In this document: positions 35,575-47,900 of the stretch, in pieces
Position numbering within the stretch: the first letter of the stretch is position 1
How the letters are laid out: every line of letters starts with the position of its first letter
Origin: Ptychodera flava
Taxonomy: Eukaryota > Hemichordata > Enteropneusta > Ptychoderidae
NCBI RefSeq assembly: GCF_041260155.1
Contig: NC_091946.1
Location: 35,121,620 to 35,185,619, forward strand
DNA length: 64,000 nt
Direction of reading: 5' to 3'
Translations under genes and position numbers: made by a program
The notes under the pieces: model-generated
Database searches by the model: none
What the model saw: the letters and a program-made list of their open reading frames with translations, nothing else
Told to the model about the DNA's origin: nothing

Positions 35575-36150
35575 TGATATCATAATGGCATACAAGATAA
35601 ATGTTATCATTGGTTTACTTCGGAGATTGCGTTCCTACATCCCTTTTGATGGTCGTATTGTATTGTATTATGGTCTTATTCAGAGTGCTTTACATTATTT
35701 TTGTATTGTTTGGGGTAAATACAACGACTAGTAAACTTGATAAGGTTTACATGCACTCTTCAAAAGAGAGCGTTACGTACGCTGTTTGAACTAGGAATTG
35801 AATTTCCTTCAGACGGTTTATTTTCTACCTTTAATGCAATGTCAATTAGACAGAGAATTTTTTATTTCATAGCAATATTAAGTTTCAAATGTATGAATGG
35901 CTCTGGACCACAGTATTTAAGGGAATGTTTATGATTACTATACACGCTCTACTTCTCGTCAGGATTGTTATGTACCTAGATGTGCTTTAAATGTTGGATA
36001 ACGCAGTTTTCATTTCCGTGTCACTAAAGTGTGGAATTCATTACCGACTGAAATCAGAGAACTATCCAGCCTGAGTACATTCAAAAGTAAATTGAAAGGA
36101 TATGTCAAAAGCAACGTGCCTTTGTGATTTACTTTTGTTGTATTTAATCG
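35575..36150 (+). mobile_element. LINE 3' fragment, reverse transcriptase C-terminus, frameshifted
   Basis: Successive frames encode the end of a CR1/L2-like ORF2. About 35600-35732 ends in ALHYFCIVWGKYND. About 35737-35934 contains TLQKRALRTLFELG. About 35935-36127 contains VWNSLPTEIRELSSLSTFK and a terminal KGYVKS-type basic tail. At least two frameshifts and one in-frame stop make it a relic. Confidence 0.83.
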
Positions 36151-38008
36151 TTTCCTTTTCTTGATGTATTTATTAGCCCCGATGAAAATTATTTTACCAG
36201 TAATTTGGCCGCCGTATGAAAGTGTAAATAAAAATAAATCAGTTCAATTTTCAAAGAATGATTCGAATATTCAAAATGCTATAGGCATTACTCTTGCGTT
36301 AATTAGGCATTGGGGCGGTAATGAGCTGATAATTAAAGGTATTTGCAATAACACCATTGACATACAATTGTTCATGTGAGTCAATTGCAACATCGTTGTT
36401 CCCATTCTCATAAATATTACAGACAATCAAACTGACTGTCGAATTTTAAAAACTCATATATTTGTAATTTGTGTGGGTGTTTAATTCTGTACAGTATCAA
36501 AACATGTAATCTTTCATGTTTAAAAAAGACGTGTACAAAATCTTTAGTTTTAATTTAGACTGAACCCCTTCTTATGGACGAGTGCATCTTTAGTAGATCC
36601 CTCTACATGATAGGCAAGAAGTCATCACATATAACAGCAAAAATACAATAAATAACCGGTAAAAACGCTGAAAGAAAAAACGATATGACCAAAAATAACA
36701 GATGCCACAATACAAACAAATTAAAACTTAGCGCTGTTGCAAACAATGTCAGACTCATTAAAACCTTATCAACACACAAACAAAAATTTAAAACTGCATG
36801 CTTAGCAACAGCTTAAAATTAATTCAAACGTCTAATCAGCCCAACAGAATTCAACTTTTACATGATACAAACAAGTACATCTGGAAAATGAAACTTCTAT
36901 ATATTACGAGACTTCGACAAACCATGAAAGTCCCGTTCAAACTGAAGTCCAAATGGACCCCACAAAACAACAGAAAACACAAAGTTAGAAAACTATTTGA
37001 AAGCTAAGTAGCTGACCCTTCTGAACATCCCCTTTAAAACCAAAAAATCACATGATGCTTGCAGAAAGCAAGGCATTGAAAATTCCTTCTAAAAATAAGA
37101 AGATAGCAATAGAACATTTGATAAATATAGGGAAACAGCAGCTCTGGACGCTCAGGATGACATAGGGAAATGTTAGCAACAACTGGGAGAGCAGTGATAA
37201 GCTTACTACACAAATGATAACAGCAGATGAAACAAAACAAAAATGTATGACAAAAACACATCGATTACCAAATATATATCTTAGTCCATTAAACAGTAAA
37301 TACAACCACCACTTTCATACCTCCTGTCAAAAATACACAAAACTCGATCACCAGGCACAGAGTTCATAGGACGCTAGAAACAAATCGTTGAAAAAAACCC
37401 AAAAATACAGAACATACACAACATATTTATACGGAAAAATTGAGAAAAATCAAACTTCAAAACAATAGAACTCTTGTAACATTAGACGTAGACTACATAC
37501 ACTAGTACATGACATAATGAAGCATTTGATTCACTCAGCCAAGGGCATTAAATAAGGAAACGTTACCAAACGATTACATGATCGGAAACCACAAACAAAA
37601 CATATGCCAGCCATGATACAAATAAAAAAGGGAAACAACAAATTAAATTTGAATTCAACAATGAATTCTGACAGTGAATATTTCGGACGGTGCAGTATGG
37701 GATCTCCAGCGTCACCGGAAATAGCTGACATTACATTTAACGATACAGAAATAACAATAATACAGCAACATGCGTAACAAATATATTTTGGCTGAGACTA
37801 TGAGATGGAGTATTTCTTTATTGAAGTGCAACACGAGCTCAAACCGAACATCAACAAAATCCATCCAACTGTTAAATTTTGGTGTGAAACTCTCATCAAG
37901 AAATATATTCAGGCCTAATTGTCTATTATAAAGGGGACCTATACGACAAAGGAAATTCTCGCCATCGGAACACACAAACTCAACTTATACATTCCACTTA
38001 ATACATAC
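36151..38008. other. Non-genic stretch, A-rich plus strand
   Basis: From about 36600 to 37500 the plus strand is very rich in A and poor in G with runs of AAACA-type sequence. No polypeptide of recognisable family is encoded on either strand. No hairpin or tandem repeat was found. Confidence 0.45.
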
Positions 38009-38207
38009 ATTAAAATGGCGGAAAGTGATTGTGACGTGTCTAGATATTTTAGATCGCTTTCACCAACGTAAACAGATGAGCTCAGCCTCTGCAGAAGCTG
38101 TCCTTGACGTAAACCTGGCCTTCGCATAATGTAACCATTCCTAGAAACATAATAGCGCTGATCGCGATTTCAGATTTATTCATAAGCTGCACGCGCGCTA
38201 CTTCGGA
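38009..38207 (+). repeat. Long direct repeat, right copy (partner 34931-35130)
   Basis: See the partner copy. The segment ends in a family terminus CGCTGATCGCGATTTCAGATT that also occurs inverted near 61320. Confidence 0.8.
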
Positions 38208-38249
38208 CACTACTGAAATTCGGACAAATTTTGTTGTTGCTGGTTGTCT

Positions 38250-38550
38250 CAATCTGATTAAAATCAGATGTAGAGTACGGCGACGTTTGTACTTTCGCGG
38301 TACTCTCTTGCTGTCGCCTCTAACATGAGAGGCGACAGCAAGAGAGTACCGCGAAAGTACAAACTTCGCCGTACCCTACATCTGCATACTGCAAAGCAGA
38401 AAGGAAATCAAGTAGTGTAGAGCGGAACGGAAGCACATCCCCATTCAAATACTAGCATAATTTTATCAATAATATTCATATTTCATAATTATTTATATAC
38501 CGCGACAGTACAGACGTCGCCGTACTCTACATCTGATTTTAATCAGATTG
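38250..38550. mobile_element. 301-bp MITE with 10-bp TSD (Mutator-like)
   Basis: Inverted ends of about 37 bp begin CAATCTGATTAAAATCAGAT. The flanks CTGGTTGTCT (38240-38249) and CTGGTAGTCT (38551-38560) match at nine of ten bases. The left part is a second, near-perfect palindrome (about 38263-38383, arms through GGTACTCTCTTGCTGTCGCC), so the element folds as a hairpin within a larger TIR. Confidence 0.85.
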
Positions 38551-38560
38551 CTGGTAGTCT

Positions 38561-39076
38561 GAGCGCTATATGAATTAGGTGACGAAATAGTATCCTTTTA
38601 AGGTGGTTGGAAAGGCTAGAGCGTCAGTTATAAACTTCAACAAAACTATTAAAATATAAAAGTAGTCAACATTCTCTGTGGAATAAAAAAACTAGACATT
38701 TGGGCACAAAGGCATTGCAGAGTTATAGCCTGTTGAAACTTCTGAAAAACTGACCAAATAAGAAGAAGTTGGGGAGTCCTTAGTGTATTAACTATGGTAG
38801 AGGTCCCCTAGCTTTTAATAAAATGTTTAAAAAGGGAAAGTCATTAATACTAGTAACAGGTTTTATTTTCGTCGTTCTTGCGGAAAATGCAGACAAATAT
38901 GAAAAAAATCACCCAAAAACATTGTTTAAAATTGAGAACATTTTTATCAACAGCAGTCGAAATTTTACCTGTTCATCCATGTTAGGCTGGCGGAGCATTG
39001 TCTGTGTCATTTTTTCCGATTTATTTTCCATTTAAAGTCTGCATACCAAAGGATAACTACTGATAATATTATTCAT
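38561..39076. other. Non-genic spacer
   Basis: Nothing recognised. A 70-codon frame at 38823-39035 has no family motif. Confidence 0.4.
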
Positions 39077-39173
39077 AGCAAAGTACTTATCGCACTGAAG
39101 GTATGTGTTTTATATTGGTGTGAATATAAATCACATATCTTCTGTAAGCAGGCTGATAAGTACTTTGCTATGC
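39077..39173. repeat. Small inverted repeat, about 96 bp
   Basis: CATAGCAAAGTACTTATC and its complement GATAAGTACTTTGCTATG flank an interior that is itself weakly inverted (GTATGTG against CACATATC). Probable MITE. No clear TSD. Confidence 0.7.
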
Positions 39174-40049
39174 ATTAAAACAAAATCAAGGGAACTGTCA
39201 CCATTTACGGCCTGGGGTCGAAGGAATCAGAGGAGGTTCACTCAGAAAATCGAAAGCTACAAGGGGGGAGGTTGCTCAAAGTGTGGACAGGAGGGAGGGT
39301 CACTCACTTTTTTTTTCGGAAATGTATTGAAGCATTTAGTACTGTTATGAAAAGATACAAAAACGATAGAAAAGAATGAAGAATGTTATACAGTTTATAA
39401 AAACGTGGTACTTCATATATGCGTATACCAAGTATATTGACTATCATTACTAAATGAGTATCTGTATTTCCTGATAAAAAAAATTGATATACTTGCCTGA
39501 TCAAGCATGAGAAACATCTACACTCTATTCTATAGGGCACTGATTATTGGAGAAAATGTGTAAACAGAGCTAATTCTACAAAGTATTCAAAACAGTGGAC
39601 TGCCTCGATAATAAACCCGTCTTTTATACAAAGAATATAATCGATCATATTCGAAAGTATACCTAAGCGATAGAGGTTCCTTGTATCTTTCAACCAAATG
39701 TACATTTAATCTCTACATTAATGTAACAAGTTTTGTAGATCTCTTGATAAACACAATATTGCAGGAACAAGTTTTGGTACCGTAAAATAATAAAATGCAG
39801 AAAATCCATTATCTGCATGTAAATAATTTATAAGTAGAGTATATTTTACTCTTATAAATATTTCATATAAAACGAATACAAATTTAACAGGACAATAACT
39901 ATTAACTACAAGAAGCTAGGCAAAAATGACCGAAGTATAGGATGTGTAAATTCAATTATATGTTATCTTGATTTTTGCTGTTGATACACTCAAAACGTGA
40001 AAAAGCAGTGTAATTAATATGAATTTTGAAATTTAGGCCATACCCATCG
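39174..40049. other. Non-genic spacer
   Basis: AT-rich. A decayed G-run repeat (GGGAGGTTGCTCAAAG, GGAGGGAGGGTCACTCAC) lies at 39190-39320. No gene seen. Confidence 0.45.
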
Positions 40050-40450
40050 AAATTAAACAATAATATACGGCCGGATACTTATTATAGGGTGAGCTTTTAT
40101 ATATAGTTTTTGTTGTGACTTTGAATTTTAGTTTGTTGGTTTCACTTATTTCAACCGTTATGAGGCAACCGATGATAATCTAGCTGGGTACACTATGATT
40201 TGAAAGATATTTTACTATTGCCGTATCCGTAAATTATATAAATACATGAATCGATATTTCACCTTTCCAAGTTAGGGGTGGGGTCAGTCAAAATTTCTGT
40301 GTTCCTTAGAGAGGGGGTTACTCCAATTCATCGTGGCAGAGGAGTACTCCAAATTTCGGACTTTCTAATGTAAATGCTACGACCCCCCCCCCCCCCCCAC
40401 ACACACACACACCCCATCCCCGGCCGCAAATAATGACGGCTCCCTAGATA
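40050..40450 (+). repeat. Transposon-end remnant homologous to 4600-4930
   Basis: Shares with 4600-4930 the order GTGACTTTGAATTT, GATGATARTCTAGC, CATTTTTC-free AGTGGGG-like G-runs, TTACTYNAATTCATC and the terminus ATAATGACGGCTCCC. A C-run (40383-40398) and a CA microsatellite (40398-40412) interrupt the right end. Confidence 0.7.
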
Positions 40451-41893
40451 TTTAAGTGACAGCTGTTGTAGAGGATAAGTAATACGTGTTATTAATTTAG
40501 ATATTTGAGTGAAAGGTTGTTTTGGAAAAAAATTAGTGTCATGTATTTTACCTAAAATATGAAACTGTTATTTGTTATCGAGGTCACAGAGATTGATAGA
40601 ACTGGAGCATCATGTGAGACAAGAAGACTTAGCGTCAGACTCAGGGACAATGATGCGCGTGAATTTGACTTCCATTGAATTTAAGCGAGGGCCGTTGTAA
40701 ATTAAAGGATATTGAAAAGGCGAAATTGAGAGGTTAAAAGTGAAAAACAAACTCTTTGTTAGAATATGCTGTGCGTATATCGTATCATACACTGATCGAA
40801 CAACCGTAATGAATTTACAGAAATACTATTAAAATCACTCATATATAAACATGCCTCTGACAACAAGATCTATACAAAATAGCTACACTTCGATCCTGGG
40901 GCTGTCATTTTATGAATTTAAAAAGTGTAATACCGTTATTCTGGATGTCATTATCTCGAATTTGCAAAGCATCGCAAGTGTGTGCAACAAATCGTAAATA
41001 TACAAATGTAGAGCAAACGAGTGTGCCCTTAGTTCAATTCTTTCTAAAATTTAAGAAATTGCACAGTTCGATTTTTTGTTAACGCGATGGAGGAATGACG
41101 ATGGGAATAGTGGTTTAAATATGTCAACAAACCATAGAGAGAGAAATGACAAACAGAAAATCATGTACAACTTGGGAAATCCTATAGTATGGGCAATCAT
41201 TGTATTACAATGTGAAATCTAGCTATTTAAATGTGTGATTTCATTGAATAATTCGATATTATGTTCATTCAAAACAGATATATGAAAACTATATTTGCGT
41301 TGCCGACATGGAGCGAGACAAATAAGTCTTTCGAATTTTGTGTCTCGCTATGTCATTTCTCTGTTTCGGAGCCGACAGTTTTACCACACAGCATCTACAT
41401 GTAAGAACAGTAAAGCTACATACATGAACGGACCCTAGACTACAATCACAAGGTATTATTAACGATATTCGTCTAGAAGGTATGATAAAGAAATCTCATT
41501 TATTAAAGATTTTTATTATACAAGCCTAACCTGTGCCGTGTATTTGCCTATACTTTACCCTCGCTATTTCTGTATAGTATTTCAAAGAAAACAATCCATA
41601 TCTGTTACTTGCCCTTTGATGCATTTCATTAGTTTTTCCACCGATCACCAACGCGGAGATTACCTTCCTATCTGAACAACTGATTAGCGGCTCGAATATT
41701 GTTTGCAATACTCTATGCTAAAATGCAACAGTTGTGGAGAAGAACAGATGAGTGTACCTGGCACATCTATCTCTGCCTGAAGGACTGTACACTGTGTTGT
41801 TACACGCTACGTGCCGAACCTTTGAGCTTATCGCCAACTGAGGGCGCTCAAGCAAGTTGAAATAGTCGATGGATGCACTGTTTTAGTTCAAAG
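40451..41893. other. Non-genic spacer
   Basis: No gene or clear repeat recognised. The 60-codon minus frame at 41526-41708 lacks family motifs. Confidence 0.45.
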
Positions 41894-42023
41894 CACAGTC
41901 CCCTGTGATCTATTCCGCTCATGGACTATGCGCCCCATAGACATGTGTACATATGCTTCATATGCTTTTCTCACGTCTATGGGGCGAATAGTCCCAGAGC
42001 TGAATAGCTCACGAGTGACTGTG
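41894..42023. mobile_element. Palindromic hairpin MITE, CACAGTCCC family, copy 3
   Basis: A 130-bp palindrome with ends CACAGTCCC and GTGACTGTG and a perfect 8-bp TSD GTTCAAAG at 41886-41893 and 42024-42031. The loop region is shorter than in copy 1. The 8-bp TSD supports hAT-like mobilisation. Confidence 0.92.
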
Positions 42024-42224
42024 GTTCAAAGACTAGGAAAAGGAACAACACAGGTTTGAACGTTGCGGTACGAACCGGATCAAAATGTTTACCTATTATC
42101 GTGTGTTAGGGCTGTTTGTGGAGGCGCAACCAGTAACATTAAAGAAACCTCACCCTGACGCACACATATACAGCATCAATGGTACATAAGCTCAGAAAAA
42201 ATCGACAAAGGTAGCCATGCATAT

Positions 42225-42322
42225 CACAGTTACAAGTGTTTCGATACATAGCGGCCGCCGCGTGGTATGCATAGAACAATACCACGCGGCGGCCGATATG
42301 TATCGAAACACTCGTAACCGTG
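42225..42322. repeat. 98-bp palindromic hairpin with CACAG end
   Basis: Arms CACAGTTACAAGTGTTTCG and ATACATAGCGGCCGCCGCG pair with their complements across a loop of about 10 bp. The CACAG tip resembles the MITEs at 5291, 22332 and 41894, but the arms differ. No TSD recognised. Confidence 0.85.
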
Positions 42323-42579
42323 GTACACATTGACTGAAATATACCACAGTCCTCCCACTCACGACGAGCCCTTGTGAAAATCCAATTTTCGCTAACGTGT
42401 GATTTCGAACGACGAAGTTAAATATCATGTATATCGACCCGTAATTGTAGCTGCAGTGTTTTGCCATCGTGGTTTCCTTGGAAAATACAAATTCAAAAGA
42501 GAATCTAGAGTTGCAGTCAATCGATGTCGACTATTATTGATGTAAATTTATAGGTCAGGTAAGCTTATGGACAACTTAA

Positions 42580-42823
42580 AGGGAAACAGTCGTCGGGACT
42601 GCGCCTGTGCGAGTTTCTAGTTTACAAACAGTGCATTTGGTGCACGATATCTAGATGCACCTCATCATCATAGCTGCAACATTTAAATTATACGATGTAG
42701 ATTATGACAGACATGTAATTTGCATCAATTACCATCGTACCTTGTATACAGTGTTTACATCGGTCGTATGGGTCCCATACGACCTTTGAGCGCAGTTCCG
42801 ACGACTGTATCCTGTGTATCCCT
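42580..42823. mobile_element. 244-bp TTAA-flanked MITE
   Basis: Inverted ends AGGGAAACAGTCGTCGGGAC and the complement of CCGACGACTGTATCC, each flanked by TTAA (42576-42579 and 42824-42827). It contains a perfect inner palindrome GGTCGTATGGGTCCCATACGACC near 42763-42785. Confidence 0.78.
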
Positions 42824-42827
42824 TTAA

Positions 42828-44690
42828 TGTTTTCTTGTAACAATTCTAAGCTCATAAAACACTTCCGCCACCTCAACCTTATGTGATTTATATTACCATG
42901 GTTCAGAGCAGTCGCAACCAGTCAATTAAAATTCTACTTCATAAAGTAATATTCAGTATACACTAACCACAGCATGCACGAAATAAATAATGAATGCTTA
43001 TTGCACCATGTTGACAATATGGAAAACGGTAAAATGCCAAAGTTTTTCTCATTTTCAGCGACACTTAGAATAAAAGAAATTATGGTATTCAACTTGAAGT
43101 TGAGTATACGGGTATTGATACTTTTTAGTAATTTAAGTTATCAATTAATGTGTTTAGACACATTAATTGTAATCGAACCATGACACTTCGACTTAAAAGT
43201 ACTTTCCTGCAATCTTACTGTGTTACTCAGCTGACTGGATGGAAATGAGAGATGCTGTCAGGCGGTGATATTCATATTGTGTTCATGGCAAGCTATAAAC
43301 ATATGCTATATGGCTGTGATTAAGGAAGGAAAACTATATTTTTTCTAAGATAACTAATTTTCTGAAATGCTTGTCCAGTTGGATTTCTATGTAAAAAGTG
43401 AATTTGAGCCCTGTGTTTTGTCACTCCATCGGTATACGTGAGGTCCACTGACGCTACGTCGCCTACGGTGTGTCCATGTTCGGGTATGCCTTGATAAGAC
43501 AAATGGCAGTCAGTGAAGCTGTTTGTCAAAAAATTGTTCGCAAATGGTTTGTTGGCAGGAGGCATTTATTTTATTTTATTAGTTGGCGGGGAAGATGACA
43601 TGTTGTGTCAGGGGAAAGATGTAGTTCTTTATTATTTTATCACTTTGTTCTCTATGAACGGTGATGGAGGGACTGTTGTGTATTCATTTGTGATTTTACG
43701 CAACGAAAGCAACACGATCGAAGCAACAACAACTTAGTAGCTTCTACTTTATCAGCAAATAGTAACATAAGCTTAAACACAAACACAAAAAACAACAATA
43801 AGATAGTCTATATATAAATTACATGTATCAAAGTCAGCAGATTTATCAAAGTCATATGCGTACTTTTCAAGTTGGCAATGGCGAATTCAGCAATTACTAT
43901 TTGAGTCACAATTTAGAAAGTGCTTTTAGGAGGGTCGTGTTATATATTCACCCGGAGTTCCACTCACCCTGTCCATGATAAGTGAAAGCTCCCTTGACCA
44001 TAACTTTCCAGTCCTTGTCAATTAACGAAGCCGGAAACTGCTGCTGGTATAATGACTATTCCACAATAGCGATATCGAATAGCCAAATCACTTTGTTCAC
44101 TGGGAACGTGAAATCATACAAGGGATGGGTGGTAAGTCCGCTCCCTCAAGACAACATCCCCCCCCCCGAAAATACTTAGGTTGAGGTTTTATGATAATAA
44201 GGGGTCAACAACGAAAATATGGATGGGGTGCTCAAATGTGGAAAAAAGGTGCGAATAAAAGACCATTTTAAAACTACTTTTCGGCTAAACTCGCTACTTT
44301 TGAAAAAAATGGGCCTACTTCACATGGCTGACATCTAAGAATAGGTTGAATTTTGCGAAGACAAATATGCATATTGTTCTAATTCGAAAGAAATATATGA
44401 CAACAGCGGAGAAAAGGTCGCATGTCGTCATTGTTACCATCCTAATTTTCCATTAATCTGGTGACAATCTGGTGACAGAGTCTACATATTAGTAAAATAC
44501 ATGATAATGTGCACGCAGTGAAGGAGAAGAAATCCACTTCTATAAAGACCACGACACTTTAGGTTGGTATATAAAATTTTATCAGCAGTATCATACTCCA
44601 ACGTATTAAAATAAAATGAACAATAGCAACAAGAAATCTGTGCTCAGACCAAGACAGCCCCTTCCCCGCCCCACCCCTGGGGACGGACAT
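42828..44690. other. Non-genic spacer upstream of IWS1
   Basis: A partial repeat arm lies near 43695-43780 (see 22494-22870). No gene recognised. Open frames at 43320-43737 on both strands look random. Confidence 0.45.
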
Positions 44691-44941
44691 ATCTGCCCTT
44701 ATGCAGCATGCGCACATGGCGCTGCCCTCACGCTCTTGTGCGCCGTACTTTCGTTACCGTGTACAGCGCCACCAACGCAGATTGAGCTGAACCACTTCCT
44801 CTGAAACCAGGAAGCGACGCCATTTTAGCCAGTATCTTTGTTGCGTTGATCAGCTAACGTGACTCAAAGACGACGGGCAACTGGGTTGGCTGCACTCAAG
44901 ATATCAACCCAAACTTAAGAAGACATTCCGTTTTCGATAAA
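44691..44941 (+). promoter_or_regulatory. Probable IWS1 promoter and 5' UTR, with NRF1-like site
   Basis: Relatively GC- and CpG-rich compared with its surroundings, ending at the IWS1 start codon. GCATGCGCA at 44706-44714 fits the core of the NRF1 consensus (TGCGCATGCGCA), common in housekeeping promoters. No TATA box seen. The transcription start is not determinable; the sequence from about 44820 looks like 5' UTR. Confidence 0.5.
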
Positions 44942-47900
44942 ATGGAAGCCGAATACGAAGGAAGTGAAGGTAAGAACCCGAAGAAAGCAGAGAAGCCGTT
45001 CTCGACATCAACAATGATTTCCTCGCGTGTACTGTGAAACACTGTGCAGACCTATACTGCAGTGTGTATCAATACTAGTTTCAGTGCGCCGCTTGTCAGA
45101 CTCGGAGATGTCAGATTTTGGCTTTAACATATTCACCAGAAATATTTGTTAGTTTTGTGTCATTCATGCTTGGCTGTCCTCGAGCACGCCCGGTACAGCA
45201 GGCAGTGCAGCGGCACTGGTTTACCACTGGTGCCAAGCCATTGGTCAGAAGCCCTACAACTACTTACAAGAGGATGCGATCAACCTCAGCATAGGTCACA
45301 GCACATCGTAGAAAATGATAAGTTATGATAAATCCAGTGATTTTGATAAGTGTCTGGTATGTGAATGAATGCTGACTTTGATTTGCCAGACCTCTAACTC
45401 TCACATATGCCAAGTCAGCAAAACGGGCATTGACTATTGAGCCAAAACCTGTGCACATTTCCCCTTCTTCATGATCAGCACGATATGCTAGGGTTAAGCA
45501 ACTGTAGATTATAAAATACTAGTATCCAAGTCTTTGTTAAAGTGCAACATATTTTGCATATCGTGGCTCACTTTTTTCCACCAACTTGACCTGATGGGGT
45601 GACACATGAACTTGGCAGGATAAAGGCTAACTTTAGTGATTACTGGTTGGTATATTGTTGTTGGCTGGTCGCATGAGGTAGAAGTGATCCGTTAATGCAG
45701 TCTACAGTCCGTTGCATAAACGTCCATCATAGTAACTGTTCATTGCATAACTGTGCCTTTCCCTAACTTATGATTTCCAGTTAAGTGTTGCTATTGGGTC
45801 AAATTAGTGAAAACTTGCGAAGGATTAACATCTCATGGACACTGTAACATATTTCTACTGACTTGACCATGTAAACGCCCTGATCTAATTCACCCCATTG
45901 TCCTGTACATTAAGTTGTATATAGGTCTACCCCATCATAAAGATCAAACATAAATATGATGATTTCCGTTGTCTTCTCTTACCAAGATGTGTAGAAATAT
46001 AGTGATCTTTGTTGACATCACATTTTAGCATGTGTGAGTATGATATCACTGGATGCTGTACTCTTTACACCATATTTGAATGAGCAGAGCGGAAGATGGT
46101 TGACATCTGTTTGAAATCTTTTGTTCTTTTTCAGGAGGCAGTACACCGGTCCAGGATGAATATGAAGATGATGGGGTTGAGCAGCCAGAGGAGGGGGAAG
46201 AGGAGGAGGAAGAAGAGGAAGTTGAAGAAACGGCAGGGGACTTAGAGGTAAGGCCAAGTCCCATTACTCACGAGAAAAGTTCATAGACTATGGTGTTCAT
46301 TTTACTTGAAGTATCTCATCCAAAATGGTATTGCACTTTTTTCATAAGAATTTTTTCACCTTTTGCCAACAGGAGGGAGAATACAGATCTGACAATGAAT
46401 CTGAAGGGGAGGTGCAGTCTGACCAAGAGGAGGGGAGTGGTGAGGAGAACGAGGGGAGTGAAGCCGCAGAGAGTGATGGGGAGAGACAGAGTGGTAGCGG
46501 AGAGGAAGAGGAGGAAGCTGAGGATGCAGGCAGCACAGCCGGTGATGAGGCGGTGAAGAGATGGCCAGTGATAATGAAGATGGCGAGGTTGCCCCTAGTG
46601 ATGAGGAGCAAGAAGTTGCCAGTGGCGATGAGGAGGATGACGGGAGTGATGCTGAAGGTGAGAGGGAACCTGAGAGTGGTGGTGAGGAGGCAGAGGAGGA
46701 GATGGAGGAGACAGCAGAGCAAGGTGGCAGTGACGATGAAGGAGGACAGGCTGACAGTGGGGAGGAAGGAGAGGGGGAGGCTGTCGAGGATCAAGAAGAA
46801 GAGGAGGAGGAGGTAGATGCAGAAGAGAGGGGGGATGAGAATGATGAAGAAAATCAGCAAGTGGAAGGGGAGGAAAGTGGAAATGAGTATGGAGAAGAGC
46901 GTGTTGACGAGGAACATGAAGCTGCCAGTGGGGATGAGGTTACCGCTGGTAGTGATAGAGAGGATGTAGAAGAGGAACAACACAGTGAGAATGAGGAAGA
47001 AGATGGAGAGGTGGAGGAGACGGCAGAGCATGGATCTGGAGAGGAAGATGACCAGGGTGAGGAAGCTGTCTCTCCTGCTGCTGAAGATGAAGCAGAGGGT
47101 GATATGGAGGAGGAAGACGGAGAAACTGCAGCTGTGAGGGAAGATGAAGAAGACCAAGGAAGTGCTGAGGAAGAGGAGAGGGTAGAGGATGGAAGTGATG
47201 TTGATCAGGGAGTAGATGAAGATGCTGATGAGCCAGAACACAGAGAACAAGATGAAGAGGGTGAGCACAGTGACAATGAGATGGAACATGTTGATCAAGA
47301 CGCTGAAGATGAAGTAGAAGGAGATAATGAGGAAAGAGAAGAGCAGGATGCAGTGTCATCCGGAGACAAGGAGGAAGCAGAAAGAGAAAGCCCAATATTG
47401 GAAGAAGAGGAAGATGGAAATGAAAAGATGGAAGGTTGGTCATTCACTTTCATGATAAACTCTGTAACATGTTCTCAGCAACTGTAAATTGTTTCCTTAC
47501 ACTATAAAATACAACAAGAATGGTATGCCATCAATAGTGCACGAGTTTTTGGAATAAAGACATGATGTATGATGGATTTGCTTTTTGCATCAAAGTGATT
47601 TTCAGTTTAACGACTGTACATCTCAACAGATGATAGCATGATGAATTGTAAATTCAGTTAAATTTTAATTTTCCCTCGACATACATAATTTTTTTTAAAA
47701 GTTGCTCAAACAAATTCAGTTTTGTAGTACTGGATTTTTCAAGCACTGTTTGTTGAAACTAAAGGTTGCATTACTAGCCTTGCGTAGGCAAAGTCTGAAT
47801 TTCAAAACGTTTGTACAGATTGAATGACAGGTTAATCAGGTCTAATGACTTTGAATTCAGATGATGAAGACGCAAACTCAGCTGAAGTAGAAAGATCTGA

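Noticed and set aside
34931..38207. LTR retrotransposon with repeats as LTRs
   Set aside because: The repeats lack TG/CA ends, no primer-binding site or polypurine tract was seen, and the interior has only a LINE tail and no gag, protease, integrase or RNase H sequence.
46550..46597. A short intron explaining the IWS1 frame change
   Set aside because: The only GT...AG pair here would be under 50 nt, has weak signals, and splicing it would bring an in-frame TGA.
46342..47298. 318-codon open frame on the minus strand opposite IWS1 exon 3
   Set aside because: It is the antisense of GAG/GAA/GAT repeats, giving Leu/Ser/Phe-rich low complexity. The plus strand has the conserved gene, splice sites and phase.
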